From: DSXH01 sp964532065
Lineage (GTDB): Bacteria; Bacteroidota; Ignavibacteria; Ignavibacteriales; Melioribacteraceae
Direction: 5' to 3'
DNA length: 64,000 nucleotides
Assembly (NCBI GenBank): GCA_964532065.1
Contig: CAZHHG010000008.1
Location: forward strand, 11,560 to 75,559
Numbering within the stretch: the stretch's first letter is position 1; each line of letters begins with the position of its first letter. This document shows positions 54,184 to 63,992 of this stretch, one piece after another. The notes under the pieces were generated by a model that was given only the letters and a program-made list of their open reading frames with translations, was not told the origin of the DNA and did not search any database. The position numbers and the translations under genes are program-made.

Positions 54184-55587
54184 TTATTTTAAGTAGATCA
54201 TTTTACGGACAGAAGAGTAATTTCCAGCTTTCAACCTGTAAAAATAGAGACCGCTTGATAAACCGGAATCGATCGCGGAAAAACGGACGGTATAAGAACC
54301 CGGACTTTTAACTTCATCAACCAGACGGACAATTTCTCTTCCGATCAGATCATAAATAATTATTGAAACATCCGACTCAACCGGGATATTATAATTAATA
54401 GTAGTTTCAGGATTAAAAGGATTGGGATAGTTCTGATGGAGAAAGAACTGACCGGGAATATTGTAATAGCTTTCGGAGATTGAATTACTCAGATCCATGA
54501 ATGCATCCAGTGATGGGAGTGCTTCTGCTTCACGGTTTGAGTTGGTGAAACCAAACGTGGCAACGTTCTCCCATACAGATCCTCTGCCAGAAACAGATAT
54601 ATCTGCCGGCTCCCAATAAAAAAATCCTATTCCCTTGTTATTGTTCGTTTCCTTAATAATCTCCAAAAGCTTTAGAAGGAAATTTTTCTGTCCGGCCGGA
54701 GTTGCCGGATAATCGGGAATTAATGTTGTACCCGGACCGACTAAATTAGTTGTGTTGTCATTCTGGTATCCGGTAGACCAGGGATAAGCGGTTTCCACAA
54801 TTACAATATCCTTATTGTAACGTGAAGCCACCGTATTCAAAGTTGATTTGAGCTCTGTTAAATTTCCGTGCCACCATGGATAATATGAGAGCCCTATAAT
54901 ATCGTACTCTACGTTCTGTGCAGCTATAAGGTCATAAAAATATGTGACGTTACCCGAATTTCCGTTAATTATCGGAATATGAATCATTATCTTGACAGAA
55001 TTTGATCCCGCCGCATCGCGGACAGCACGGATTCCCTCTTTAAGCAGCTGACCGAATTTTATTTTCTGTCCGTTGAAGTCCGGTACATTATATAACTTTC
55101 CATCGGGCCAGAGCATACCGCCCGAAATTTCGTTTCCTATCTGGACCATATCGGGCAGTGCATTCTGAGCGGCTAAAAGATTCATGATCCGCTTAGTATA
55201 TTCATAAACGCTGTCTTTCAGCTGATCAAAAGTAAGATTCTTCCATGCTTCCGGCTTCGTTTGATGTTCTGGATCTGCCCAGATATCAGAATAATGAAAG
55301 TTGAGGAGGAATTTTAATCCTTTTTCTTTTATTCGTTTTGCGTAGGCGATCGTCCGGGTCAATCCGTTATACTGAGTTTGAGGTGTGTGCCAGAGACGGA
55401 GCCGGATATAATTAGCACCGCTCTGTTTGAAAATATCCAGTACATCTTTTACTTCACCATTTAGTTTATACTTACCGCCCAGATCCTCTATTTGCGGAAC
55501 GGAGGATAGATCAGCTCCGCGTATATATTCCTGCGCAGTAACGGGGAAAGAGATTAACAGAAATATTAAACTGATTTTTTTAAGCAC
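54184..55587 (-). CDS. GH53 endo-beta-1,4-galactanase with T9SS sorting tail
   Basis: This 467-residue protein has a signal peptide (ending FPVTAQ). A GH53 barrel follows with YIRGADLSSVPQIEDLGG, YIRLRLWHTP, the acid/base E153 in VQIGNEISGG and the nucleophile E265 in IVIVETAYPW. GH53 enzymes hydrolyse the beta-1,4-galactan side chains of type I arabinogalactan and pectin. The last 85 residues form a T9SS type A sorting domain (QNYPNPFNPETTINY ... SSGLYFYRLKAG), so the enzyme should be secreted by type IX secretion and held at the surface. It lies 15 bp from its neighbours in the TonB receptor operon. Confidence 0.95.
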   Translation of the reverse strand: MLKKISLIFLLISFPVTAQEYIRGADLSSVPQIEDLGGKYKLNGEVKDVLDIFKQSGANYIRLRLWHTPQTQYNGLTRTIAYAKRIKEKGLKFLLNFHYSDIWADPEHQTKPEAWKNLTFDQLKDSVYEYTKRIMNLLAAQNALPDMVQIGNEISGGMLWPDGKLYNVPDFNGQKIKFGQLLKEGIRAVRDAAGSNSVKIMIHIPIINGNSGNVTYFYDLIAAQNVEYDIIGLSYYPWWHGNLTELKSTLNTVASRYNKDIVIVETAYPWSTGYQNDNTTNLVGPGTTLIPDYPATPAGQKNFLLKLLEIIKETNNNKGIGFFYWEPADISVSGRGSVWENVATFGFTNSNREAEALPSLDAFMDLSNSISESYYNIPGQFFLHQNYPNPFNPETTINYNIPVESDVSIIIYDLIGREIVRLVDEVKSPGSYTVRFSAIDSGLSSGLYFYRLKAGNYSSVRKMIYLK

Positions 55588-55602
55588 TTAAATAAGTCCC
55601 GA

Positions 55603-56583
55603 TCATTTTTCTCGAAGGTAACCGAAATTGTTAAGCAGGTACTGATCCTCGAACCTGATTGTAATTTTAGAATATGAATATGAACCTAAAAATCCTAATC
55701 CCCCGGACATATTGGAAATCTGAGTGGGAAGATTTCTAATTGTAAATCCATAGTCATACAAAAGTCCCGCAGAATAATATCTTGTCAGATATTCATCCAT
55801 AACAAAGATCTCAATTTCCAGTGGAGCGATTGAATACCTACCTTTAGCGGCATTTCCGATTGAGATCTCCTCAAGAGTTTTTTTCAACAATGCCCTGCTG
55901 AATTTAATTTCATTCTTAAAATTACTCAGCACATAATTTTTTACCGTATCGTTTCCGGAGACGTTGATTTCAAGAGGAACATCTTTTTCATAACGGGTTT
56001 TGGATCCGTCAAGTTCTTTATAGAAATAGACAAGTCTTACTTTTCCCATTTTAACCAGTTCAGTTGGAGAATTATTCCACGCAACAGAAATATTTACAGT
56101 ATCCCTACCTATAAGCGGGCCCGGTATAAACGGCGTAGTCCCATCGAATGTGAATGAGACGGCCTCCGGGATCCTGGTACTGGATGTAATTATTTTACCG
56201 TCGGGCAAAACGGCTTTCAGTTCAATCTCATTACCATTCAGTAAGGGAAAATTTTTATGATAGTAATACTTCGCCGGCGTGCCGAATCTCTTATTGACCA
56301 GGTTATTATCCGTGGTATCCCTGAAAAGATATTCGGTGTTAGCGCCTGAATATTTCAAATATATTTTCGCGCCCGTGACTGAAGGGTCGGTTTTAAGATC
56401 GCCGGGATTAAATCCCTCTACATCATAAACTTTAGTAACCGTAGCCGTCTGAAGGCCTGTGTCACCGCGTATTATAAGATTAATTACGTAATCATCCGCA
56501 AGCGGAGCTTTGGGTGAAACATTTTCTTCGCAGGACCAGAATAGTAACGGAGCGAGTAATATGGTCAATAGTAGTTTTTTCAT
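55603..56583 (-). CDS. DUF4249-family lipoprotein paired with the TonB receptor
   Basis: This 326-residue protein has a lipoprotein signal (PLLFWSC, Cys18). The DUF4249 fold follows: DDYVINLIIRGD, QTATVTKVYDVEGF, KIYLKYSGANTEYLF and an AVLPDGKIITSSTRIP segment. DUF4249 proteins are surface lipoproteins typically encoded right after a TonB receptor, taking the place of SusD. Its start overlaps the receptor stop by 4 bp (ATGA), so the two are translationally coupled. It probably binds an oligosaccharide for import, here most likely galactan fragments given the GH53 gene next to it. Confidence 0.88.
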   Translation of the reverse strand: MKKLLLTILLAPLLFWSCEENVSPKAPLADDYVINLIIRGDTGLQTATVTKVYDVEGFNPGDLKTDPSVTGAKIYLKYSGANTEYLFRDTTDNNLVNKRFGTPAKYYYHKNFPLLNGNEIELKAVLPDGKIITSSTRIPEAVSFTFDGTTPFIPGPLIGRDTVNISVAWNNSPTELVKMGKVRLVYFYKELDGSKTRYEKDVPLEINVSGNDTVKNYVLSNFKNEIKFSRALLKKTLEEISIGNAAKGRYSIAPLEIEIFVMDEYLTRYYSAGLLYDYGFTIRNLPTQISNMSGGLGFLGSYSYSKITIRFEDQYLLNNFGYLREK

Positions 56584-58808
56584 ATTTCGGCTTTAATAGT
56601 ACCTGTTAGCATAAACGGAAGCATATTTATTCGCTTGCCGGTGTTCAATTCAAAATAATAAATATTTTTTCTATTGTAGATATTAACTGCGCTTAAATCG
56701 AAACTTAATTTCATGAATCCGAGGTTGAATTTTCTTGAAAGCATCAGATCGAGCCGGTGATAATCGGGTAATGTTCCGGTGTTCTTTTCCTTGAAGTATT
56801 GAACCGGCGTAACGTTCTCAAACAGATTTCCGTTTCGCAGGAAGTCGTTCATACTGAATTGATCGTAGTAACCGTATTGTTGAGTAAAAGGATTACCCGA
56901 ATGATAGTTGAATGCACAGGTAAGAATAATTTCCGCCGGCAAAGTGTAGGAGATAGAGAGATTAACATTATGACGTGAATCGTATCGAGGTTTATATTTA
57001 AATCCGTTCACTTCCTTAAATGCCCAGCTGAGTGTATAACCGGAGTTAAATTCGAATCTGCTGCTTTTAATGTTGAATGAAAACTGAGAGCCGTAGGATT
57101 CCCCCTTGGACGGGATTAACTCCGGATCGGAAGCAATTGTTCTGTTTTCATTCAGGGAGGCCGATGTGTAAATTCGCCGGTAATATCCCTCCAGATCAAA
57201 ACTGAAATGATCCGAAAACGCTGCTGATATACCAAGAATGTAATGGGCTGCTCTGGATTTCTCCAAGTAATCAGGAATTATAACCACAGGATCGAAGAGC
57301 GAGATCACTTCCCTTTCGTCGTAAATAGTTATCAGTTCCTGCTGAAAGATTCCGTAAGAACCTTTTACCGTAACGGCATCTGTAACTTTATAGGATAAAT
57401 TTACTCTCGGTTCCAGGAAATCCCCTTTAGCCGCAAGGTTTTTCAAATTAGCCCTGATACCGATATCAGCACCGAAATCCGGAAACCGTAAAAATTTATA
57501 ATTGATATAGGCGTTTGAACTTAAACCCTCCGAACCGACATCGGCGCGGAAATCGAAACGGTTGAGCAGAAACATTTTTGAACTGATCGATTTTATATCC
57601 GCTCCTATTCCGAATTCATCCTTATTATCAAGCACATACAGAAAATCCGTTGAAATAGTAAAGTCGTACAGCTCATTCAGTTTCGGTTTTATTTCACTTT
57701 CCTTCGATATTATTTCGTTCTTAAAAGCACTGAAAGAGATATTGAGATCAAGAAAGAACGGAACCGATCCTACAGTGAATACTTTCAATCCGATCAGACT
57801 GTTAGTCCATCTGTAATCCGGGCGGTCCGGTTCATCATATTTCAAATTATCCTGACTGAATAATCCCTGCAGAGTGAATTTGGCGCCCGAGAAAAAACCG
57901 GGATCGGATATGTTCAGTTTGAAAGCCGCATCATAGAAATCGACCGGTACATCAGAATTGAGAAACTTATTCAGAATCCTGTTCGATGTACTTCGTCTGC
58001 CGGTTAGATAGAACGATCCGCCGGGTATCGGTCCTTCAATCATCCCTTTAAGAGAAAGAAGACTGGCGCTTACTTTTCCTCCGAAATGATTTTTATTGCC
58101 GTCCCGTGTGCCGATCTTCAGAACTGAAGAGATCGCGCGGCCGTTAGGAGAAGGAAACCCTCCTCTAAAAAACTCTGCATTATTAACGAGGTCCGGATCT
58201 ACAACGCTGAATAGTCCGATCGCATGGAAAGGATAATAGAGAGGAATACCGTCGAAAAGAACCTGATTCTGGTTCGACTCGCCGCCCATAACATTAAACT
58301 TTGCAGACACATCGCCTGTAGACTGAACGCCCGGCATTGAAACAAGAGAACGCAGAAGATCACTCTCAACACCTTTCGGAACAGATTCAATGCGCCCGGT
58401 TGTAATTACAATTTTTCCGAGGTCCGGAACATTCTCTTCGGATTTAAGGTACTCGATCTTTTCAACAGTCTGCAATTCCACAGAAGAAGGGGCCAGAAGA
58501 ATTTCCAGCTCGGTAATTTTCCCCGGTGAAACAGAAACATTCAGGATTTTCGTTTTATAACCGATATACGATACAACGAGTGTATATCGCGCATCTGCCG
58601 GTACGGAAGGGATTACAAAGTATCCTCTATTATTTGTTGATGTACCGGCATTAATTTCCTTAATCAATACATTTCCGAACGGAAGTGATTCCAGATTTGT
58701 GGAATCCTTAACAACACCCCGTAATATTCCCTTCTCCTGAGCAGAAATGAGTGAGAAACAGAAAAGGGAAATAAGAAGCAACACGATAATTTTATTGTTC
58801 AGAATCAT
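56580..58808 (-). CDS. TonB-dependent receptor of the galactan-type locus
   Basis: This 742-residue protein has a signal peptide (FCFSLISAQ). A carboxypeptidase-regulatory-like domain follows (LRGVVKDSTNLESLPFGNV, YTLVVSYIGYKT), then a plug (VPKGVESDLLRSLVSMPGVQ, GGESNQNQVLFDGIPLYYP) and a barrel of about 550 residues ending in MLTGTIKAEI. The barrel is shorter than that of SusC proteins, which fits a DUF4249-paired receptor. It is the first gene of a minus-strand operon with DUF4249, GH53, GH5-like and DUF5989 genes. The operon diverges from the SGNH gene 127 bp away. Confidence 0.92.
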   Translation of the reverse strand: MILNNKIIVLLLISLFCFSLISAQEKGILRGVVKDSTNLESLPFGNVLIKEINAGTSTNNRGYFVIPSVPADARYTLVVSYIGYKTKILNVSVSPGKITELEILLAPSSVELQTVEKIEYLKSEENVPDLGKIVITTGRIESVPKGVESDLLRSLVSMPGVQSTGDVSAKFNVMGGESNQNQVLFDGIPLYYPFHAIGLFSVVDPDLVNNAEFFRGGFPSPNGRAISSVLKIGTRDGNKNHFGGKVSASLLSLKGMIEGPIPGGSFYLTGRRSTSNRILNKFLNSDVPVDFYDAAFKLNISDPGFFSGAKFTLQGLFSQDNLKYDEPDRPDYRWTNSLIGLKVFTVGSVPFFLDLNISFSAFKNEIISKESEIKPKLNELYDFTISTDFLYVLDNKDEFGIGADIKSISSKMFLLNRFDFRADVGSEGLSSNAYINYKFLRFPDFGADIGIRANLKNLAAKGDFLEPRVNLSYKVTDAVTVKGSYGIFQQELITIYDEREVISLFDPVVIIPDYLEKSRAAHYILGISAAFSDHFSFDLEGYYRRIYTSASLNENRTIASDPELIPSKGESYGSQFSFNIKSSRFEFNSGYTLSWAFKEVNGFKYKPRYDSRHNVNLSISYTLPAEIILTCAFNYHSGNPFTQQYGYYDQFSMNDFLRNGNLFENVTPVQYFKEKNTGTLPDYHRLDLMLSRKFNLGFMKLSFDLSAVNIYNRKNIYYFELNTGKRINMLPFMLTGTIKAEI

Positions 58809-58935
58809 ACAGGAAAACCGGCGAATTATTTTTTTTATAATCAGTTAAACTAAAATAAGTCTATTATCCCTAAGATTCCCGGTGAAAAAGGGATCCGTTT
58901 TCTTGATTCATTTTTATTATTTTAAGGGAAATAAT

Positions 58936-60939
58936 TTGAGGATTAAAAGCCCGGTGGCATTATCAAACAAGCAGAAAAAAATTATTGAGAAGCGGCGTTC
59001 AAAACTCAGCGCGGAAAAGCTGGCCGAGACTCTGAATGCGGATTTGAATGAAGTAAAAAAATACCTTGAAGAGAATCCCGCTCAGAAAACTCCTTTTTAT
59101 TTCTATCTGATTATGATCTTCATCCCGGTAATATTTTTTGTTCTGCTTGAATCTGGATTGAGATTATTTAATTACGGATACGATCTTTCGATGTGGGTTG
59201 AGGCGGCTCCCGGGAAATATATGCTGAACTGGGATGTTGCCCGCAGATACTTTTATACAGTAAACACAAATCCGACTTCCATAAACGATATATTCGATAT
59301 TGAGAAGAAGGAGAATTCATTCAGGGTATTTGTACTGGGCGAAAGTTCCGCGGCCGGATATCCATACATGCCGATGGGTTCTTTTTCGAGATACATACGC
59401 AAAAGGCTGGAACTGAATTATCCCGGGAAAAGAATTGAAGTTGTTAATATCGGATTGACTGCAATAAATTCATATACACTCCGGGATTTTGTACCTGACG
59501 TTCTCGATCAAAAACCGGATCTGGTGCTTATTTATACGGGCCACAACGAATATTACGGAGCGCTTGGAGTCGGATCCCAGGAATCGGTTTCCAATTCCCC
59601 GTTCCTTATAAACCTTCTATTATATCTGAACGAGTTTAAAACTACACAGCTTATCAGGGATTTTCTAAAATGGTTTCTGGAATCAATAACGGTTGAGAAT
59701 TCGGATCCGGCAACCGGAACGCTGATGTCCCGAATGGCGGCAGAGAAAGAGATTGAATTCAAATCAGAAAAATTCCGGGCGGGTCTGAACCAGTTTGAAT
59801 TAAATATGTCGGATATTATCGGGATGCTAAAAGAAGAAAATGTACCCCTCATAATTTCGACGCTGGCAAGCAACTTAAAAGACCAACCTCCTTTTATTTC
59901 TATAAACAGCGGGAATAATCCCCCTGCAGACAAAATTTTTTCAGAGGCAAGGCATGAATACGAATCGGGTAATTATACTTTAGCCGATTCACTTTTCAGG
60001 TTAGCCAAGGATCTGGACGGATTAAGATTCAGAGCGCCGGAAGGAATAAACCATATTATTAAGAATCTGGGGAAAGAATTTTCCGTACCGGTTGTTGACA
60101 CGGATTCGCTCTTTAATTCATTGAGCATTAACGGTATTGCCGGTGATAATCTGATGACAGATCATCTTCATCCGAACCTGGAGGGATATAAACAAATCGG
60201 AAGACTTTTTTACGAAGAGATGAGAAGGTCGAAATTTCTTCCGGCTGAAAGTAAGGAGGAATATCCGTATGAAATTCAGCATGATATGGCTTCCGGAAAA
60301 TTTGTCTTTTCCACATTTGATTCGACGGTCGCAGATTATAGAATACGGGTATTAAAAAACGACTGGCCGTTTAACGATCCGAAAATGAAAAAGGATTACT
60401 GGACTATTTGCAAGCCGAAGAATTTTATTGATACAATGGCAGTTCAGTTCATACTCGGCAATAAAACCTGGGATCAGGCGGTTGAACAAATTGCAGATAT
60501 AAGTCTGGGCAGGGGCGATATTGATGGATTCACAGAACATATGAGAGTATTGATTTACCAATATCCGATTGTAGTAGAGTTCTACGATAAACTGGAGAAT
60601 ATAACGCTCGGATATTTAAAGAGCAGGGATTATGCCAAAGCGGAAAAGATATTAAATCTGGAGTATGAATTAAAACCAAACGCATTCAGTACAAAATGGC
60701 TTGGACAGATTGCGCTTAATTCGGGGAAATTGGAAGAGGCAATTAAACTACTTGAAGAATCGATATCATATTCAGGCAATGATGAACAGGCACAATACAA
60801 TCTTGCGGGGGCTTATGCCCTGGCAAAAAATTATCAGAAATCCTATGAACTTCTCACAAGAATTCTATCAAGAAATCCAAACCACTTGGGCGCTCAGAAT
60901 CTGGCAAATCAATTAAAACCGATGGTTCAACAAAATTGA
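58936..60939 (+). CDS. Membrane-anchored SGNH-hydrolase-like protein with TPR region
   Basis: I prefer the TTG at 58936, which has AAGGGA seven bases upstream, over the GTG at 58882; this gives 667 residues. The N-terminus (RRSKLSAEKLAETLNADLNE) looks like a helix-turn-helix-type segment, followed by one membrane helix (FYLIMIFIPVIFFVLLESG). An SGNH-like domain comes next, with the block I motif VLGESSAAGYPY, the motif IYTGHNEYYGAL, and the catalytic D-x-x-H in DHLHPNLEGY. Two TPR-like stretches end it (KSRDYAKAEKILNLEYELKP, GNDEQAQYNLAGAYALAKNY). It may be a deacetylase or acyl-modifying enzyme at the membrane. It is the only plus-strand gene between 51370 and the end of the window. Confidence 0.85.
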   Translation: MRIKSPVALSNKQKKIIEKRRSKLSAEKLAETLNADLNEVKKYLEENPAQKTPFYFYLIMIFIPVIFFVLLESGLRLFNYGYDLSMWVEAAPGKYMLNWDVARRYFYTVNTNPTSINDIFDIEKKENSFRVFVLGESSAAGYPYMPMGSFSRYIRKRLELNYPGKRIEVVNIGLTAINSYTLRDFVPDVLDQKPDLVLIYTGHNEYYGALGVGSQESVSNSPFLINLLLYLNEFKTTQLIRDFLKWFLESITVENSDPATGTLMSRMAAEKEIEFKSEKFRAGLNQFELNMSDIIGMLKEENVPLIISTLASNLKDQPPFISINSGNNPPADKIFSEARHEYESGNYTLADSLFRLAKDLDGLRFRAPEGINHIIKNLGKEFSVPVVDTDSLFNSLSINGIAGDNLMTDHLHPNLEGYKQIGRLFYEEMRRSKFLPAESKEEYPYEIQHDMASGKFVFSTFDSTVADYRIRVLKNDWPFNDPKMKKDYWTICKPKNFIDTMAVQFILGNKTWDQAVEQIADISLGRGDIDGFTEHMRVLIYQYPIVVEFYDKLENITLGYLKSRDYAKAEKILNLEYELKPNAFSTKWLGQIALNSGKLEEAIKLLEESISYSGNDEQAQYNLAGAYALAKNYQKSYELLTRILSRNPNHLGAQNLANQLKPMVQQN

Positions 60940-60950
60940 AATGATAAAAA

Positions 60951-60975
60951 AAAACCCGCTTATTCAGCGGGTTTT
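60951..60975. terminator. Bidirectional terminator between convergent genes
   Basis: A perfect 10-bp stem (AAAACCCGCT / AGCGGGTTTT) with a 5-nt loop lies 11 bp after the SGNH stop and 20 bp after the stop of the facing gene. Runs of A and T on both sides suit termination in both directions. Confidence 0.88.
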
Positions 60976-60995
60976 TTATAGGATATAAATCCGGA

Positions 60996-62915
60996 TTACT
61001 TAATGAGCATCATCTTCTTTGTTGATGTGAAGCTGCCTGCATTAAGCTGATAGAAGTAGATTCCGCTGCTCATCTTAGAAGCATTGAAATCAAATTCGTA
61101 AGAACCTGCCTTCAATTCTTTATTAACTAGAACAGCTACTTCCTGACCGAGAACGTTATAGATTTTAAGGCTTACCAATTGATCATTCGGTACGCTGAAT
61201 CTGATAACAGTTGTCGGGTTGAACGGATTAGGATAATTCTGATCAAGAGTATATTGAGTCGGGATACCAAACTCGAGATCGCGGACACTTGACAAACCTG
61301 CCGGCCATGTTTCGAACTGCGAGGATTTGTCTGCATCTGTTAACCATGAATCGAGAGGAGCGGTGTAAGGCTGAGTAAACTGTCTTGAACCGGGCTGAGG
61401 AATGTAGCGAACTCTACCGGAAATTGTTGTACCAAGAGCAGTGGGTTCTCTCTGCCAGCTACCGTCAGCTTTTTTATAACCGTAACGGTATTGGAAAGCA
61501 TTGAAAAGAGGACCGGTAATTGTTAAGGTTCCTTCGTAGATCTTATCACCGTTAGCATCCGTAAGCTCAAATTTTTCAACAGCATCTTCAGCGCCTTCCC
61601 AGCCCATCATTCTCTGGAAAAGAGGTTGACGAGGCAGCCAGTATAATTTATCGCCGGCTTCCATAGGAACAGCAACTTTGTTAGCATCAAATGCATCGGT
61701 CATATTGACGCGGAATTTAATGGAAACAGTTTGTCCATGACCAACGAAGAACGCAGGGTGAACGTCATCGTAATAAAGCGGAAGTTCCTGCTGATTGACT
61801 TCACCTTTAAATGTAACAGAACGGTCGCCGCCTCCAGTTGAGTTCGGTCTTTCCCAGGTATCGAGCCAGATTCCAGGATTCTGAAGAACAACATAGTACT
61901 TATAAGTTTGGGTACCGTTTACTTCCTGATTTACAAACGGAACCGACAGGAACCATTTTTCAGGGAATAAAGGATCCTGATTCATATAAGTTCTAGCGCG
62001 ATCTGCATCGCTCCAACCGTTAAAACCTCCTCTGATCTGGAGAACATCAACCGCAGGATCATAAACGCCGAGTTCTTCAAGAACACCCATATCGAGGTTA
62101 AATGTAATAGCACCGGTAGCAAGCTGAATATTCGGATCGGTGTTATTCCAGAATCTTGTAACATCATTATTGCCGTCAACAACGCCGAAGATCCTATTAT
62201 TGTCGCCTCCGAAAACATCACTCATATAAGGTTTGTTTTCAGGGCTTTCCCAGGTTCCGGCACTAGCAGCTCCGCCCTGGCTGTTGAAGATAAATTTGTA
62301 GATAAGGACACTGCCCGAAGTTCTTTGAACTGTTTTAGTGTACTTCTTGTCACCATCCGGGTCGGTTAACTCAACAGCACCGGTTCCCCAATCTGTGAAG
62401 TTACCGGCAACGTATACTTTACCGACAGCCGGATTGAATCCCTGCATAATGGGTAAGGACATGTCGATGCTGAAGTTAACATTAGCATCAACAGCAGTAT
62501 AAGTACCGCCTGTAGCAAAGTCACCGCTGTTATAAAATGCAGCTGGTAAATTGGTATTAGCAGTAATTACGGCATTGCGGTTTCCGCCGTTTACGTCAGA
62601 TTCCCAGCCGGTATTAACTCCGCCGGCTCCGTTGTGATAGAATTTGTAGAACATTTTGTTTGTGCCGGCTTCTAGCTTTGCAGGATCAACGGCAAATGTG
62701 CCTTCATAAACTCTGTCACCGTCAGCATCGGTCAGCTGACTCTCGCCCCAATCGTTGAAATTACCTCTGGCATAAACGCCATCGGCAGCGGTCAATCTTC
62801 CTTTCGAAAATTCAATATTCATGTTGACAACAAACTTAACCTGAAAAGTCTGTGCAACAATGAAGGAAGAGCTAACCATTAGCAGTAAAGCGAGCAGTAA
62901 GGATGTTTTCTTCAT
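60996..62915 (-). CDS. T9SS-sorted protein with glycan-binding-like E-set modules
   Basis: This 639-residue protein has a signal peptide (SSSFIVAQ). Repeated modules of about 110 residues follow, with GVYARGNFNDWGESQLTD, KVYVAGNFTDWGTGAVEL and LQIRGGFNGWSD, each followed by D-x-D-G-D and a YKF-x-x-[NS]-G strand. This pattern is typical of CBM48/CBM20-type starch-binding E-set domains. A fourth, more divergent module lies near residues 400-510 (LYWLPRQPLFQRMMGW). The last 75 residues are a T9SS type A sorting tail (QNYPNPFNPTTVIRF ... SSGIYFYQLNAG). It is probably exported and bound to the cell surface as a glycan-binding protein. It lies 54 bp downstream of the PorV-like gene. Confidence 0.88.
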   Translation of the reverse strand: MKKTSLLLALLLMVSSSFIVAQTFQVKFVVNMNIEFSKGRLTAADGVYARGNFNDWGESQLTDADGDRVYEGTFAVDPAKLEAGTNKMFYKFYHNGAGGVNTGWESDVNGGNRNAVITANTNLPAAFYNSGDFATGGTYTAVDANVNFSIDMSLPIMQGFNPAVGKVYVAGNFTDWGTGAVELTDPDGDKKYTKTVQRTSGSVLIYKFIFNSQGGAASAGTWESPENKPYMSDVFGGDNNRIFGVVDGNNDVTRFWNNTDPNIQLATGAITFNLDMGVLEELGVYDPAVDVLQIRGGFNGWSDADRARTYMNQDPLFPEKWFLSVPFVNQEVNGTQTYKYYVVLQNPGIWLDTWERPNSTGGGDRSVTFKGEVNQQELPLYYDDVHPAFFVGHGQTVSIKFRVNMTDAFDANKVAVPMEAGDKLYWLPRQPLFQRMMGWEGAEDAVEKFELTDANGDKIYEGTLTITGPLFNAFQYRYGYKKADGSWQREPTALGTTISGRVRYIPQPGSRQFTQPYTAPLDSWLTDADKSSQFETWPAGLSSVRDLEFGIPTQYTLDQNYPNPFNPTTVIRFSVPNDQLVSLKIYNVLGQEVAVLVNKELKAGSYEFDFNASKMSSGIYFYQLNAGSFTSTKKMMLIK

Positions 62916-62969
62916 GGTACCTCCATTTAGGTTAGTGAATAATAATCAATATATTTTTAAATCAGTTAA

Positions 62970-63992
62970 TTAAAAGCCAATAACAATTCCGAAACTGTGA
63001 AGATGATCAAGATACTCCATCTTCTCATAAGAATAATCGACCGAGATTCTGAAAACTCCGAGGCCGCCATAGTTGATACCAGCGCCAAGAGTTAAACCTT
63101 CCTGGGTATCTTTAAGGAATAAACTCTTATAACCTCCTCTTAAAGAGATGAGATTATCGAAGAGAGAGATTTCTCCGCCGACATTCACCCACTGATTATT
63201 ATCATTAGGATGAACGGCATCCACGGCAAGTGTAAGTCTGTGCTGATCCATAATAATAAAATCGCGCGAGAGGCCTACCTGAAGTCTCAAGGGAAGTTCA
63301 AATTCATCCGTTTTGTAGTAGGCATCCAGGGTCTGGTTATTTCCAGCACGCTGCGGATCGGGATCGTGACGGATTAAAAGATCATCGCCGCTCATACGCA
63401 GCTTCGAACCGTAATTAGAGATGCTCGAAGCAAATTTGATACCGTAAAACGGGGTTGTATAGATCGTACCGATATCAATTCCGAATCCATCCGCGCTCGA
63501 ATTGTAGATACCTTCCCTAATGTATTTGATTGTGGCGCCTACCGCAAAATCCTGTGTTATAAATTTTGCGAAAGTAAGACCGAAAGCATAACTGCCTGCC
63601 GAGAATTTTTCGCCTGTCCCTTCGGGATAGTACTCTGTGGTTACATCCATCTCGCCGACGTTAAGTGCAGTAACATTAATACCGAACACACCGATATCCC
63701 CGGCGGGAAGAACCACCCCGAAATAATTTACGTTTATGTCAGCGAACATTTTTGTATAAGTGAATACCGCCTGATACTCACTGATTCCCGCAATTCCGGA
63801 AGGATTCCAGTACATTGCAGATGCATCGTTGGCAACGGCACTATAAGCAGTACCCATAGCATTCGCTCTTGGCCCTATACCGATACTCAGAAATTTGGCT
63901 GCGGTTGTTCCGGTCTTTGTAACCTTCTGTGCTGCTATAGGAGACAGGACTGCAGCCGCAATTAAAATCAATAATATTTTTTTACCTAACAT
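62970..63992 (-). CDS. PorV/PorQ-family outer membrane beta-barrel
   Basis: This 340-residue protein has a signal peptide (SPIAAQ), then GTTAAKFLSIGIGPRANAMG and AVANDASAMYWNPSGIAGI, the N-terminal signature of the PorV/PorQ family. Its FadL-like barrel has alternating strands and an aromatic-containing C-terminus (HSFGIVIGF). In type IX secretion PorV shuttles cargo to the surface attachment complex. Many genomes in this lineage encode several PorV/PorQ-like barrels, so a role in secretion is likely but not certain. It lies just upstream of a T9SS-sorted protein on the same strand, which fits that role. The start is 8 bp from the window edge, and its promoter is outside. Confidence 0.9.
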   Translation of the reverse strand: MLGKKILLILIAAAVLSPIAAQKVTKTGTTAAKFLSIGIGPRANAMGTAYSAVANDASAMYWNPSGIAGISEYQAVFTYTKMFADINVNYFGVVLPAGDIGVFGINVTALNVGEMDVTTEYYPEGTGEKFSAGSYAFGLTFAKFITQDFAVGATIKYIREGIYNSSADGFGIDIGTIYTTPFYGIKFASSISNYGSKLRMSGDDLLIRHDPDPQRAGNNQTLDAYYKTDEFELPLRLQVGLSRDFIIMDQHRLTLAVDAVHPNDNNQWVNVGGEISLFDNLISLRGGYKSLFLKDTQEGLTLGAGINYGGLGVFRISVDYSYEKMEYLDHLHSFGIVIGF

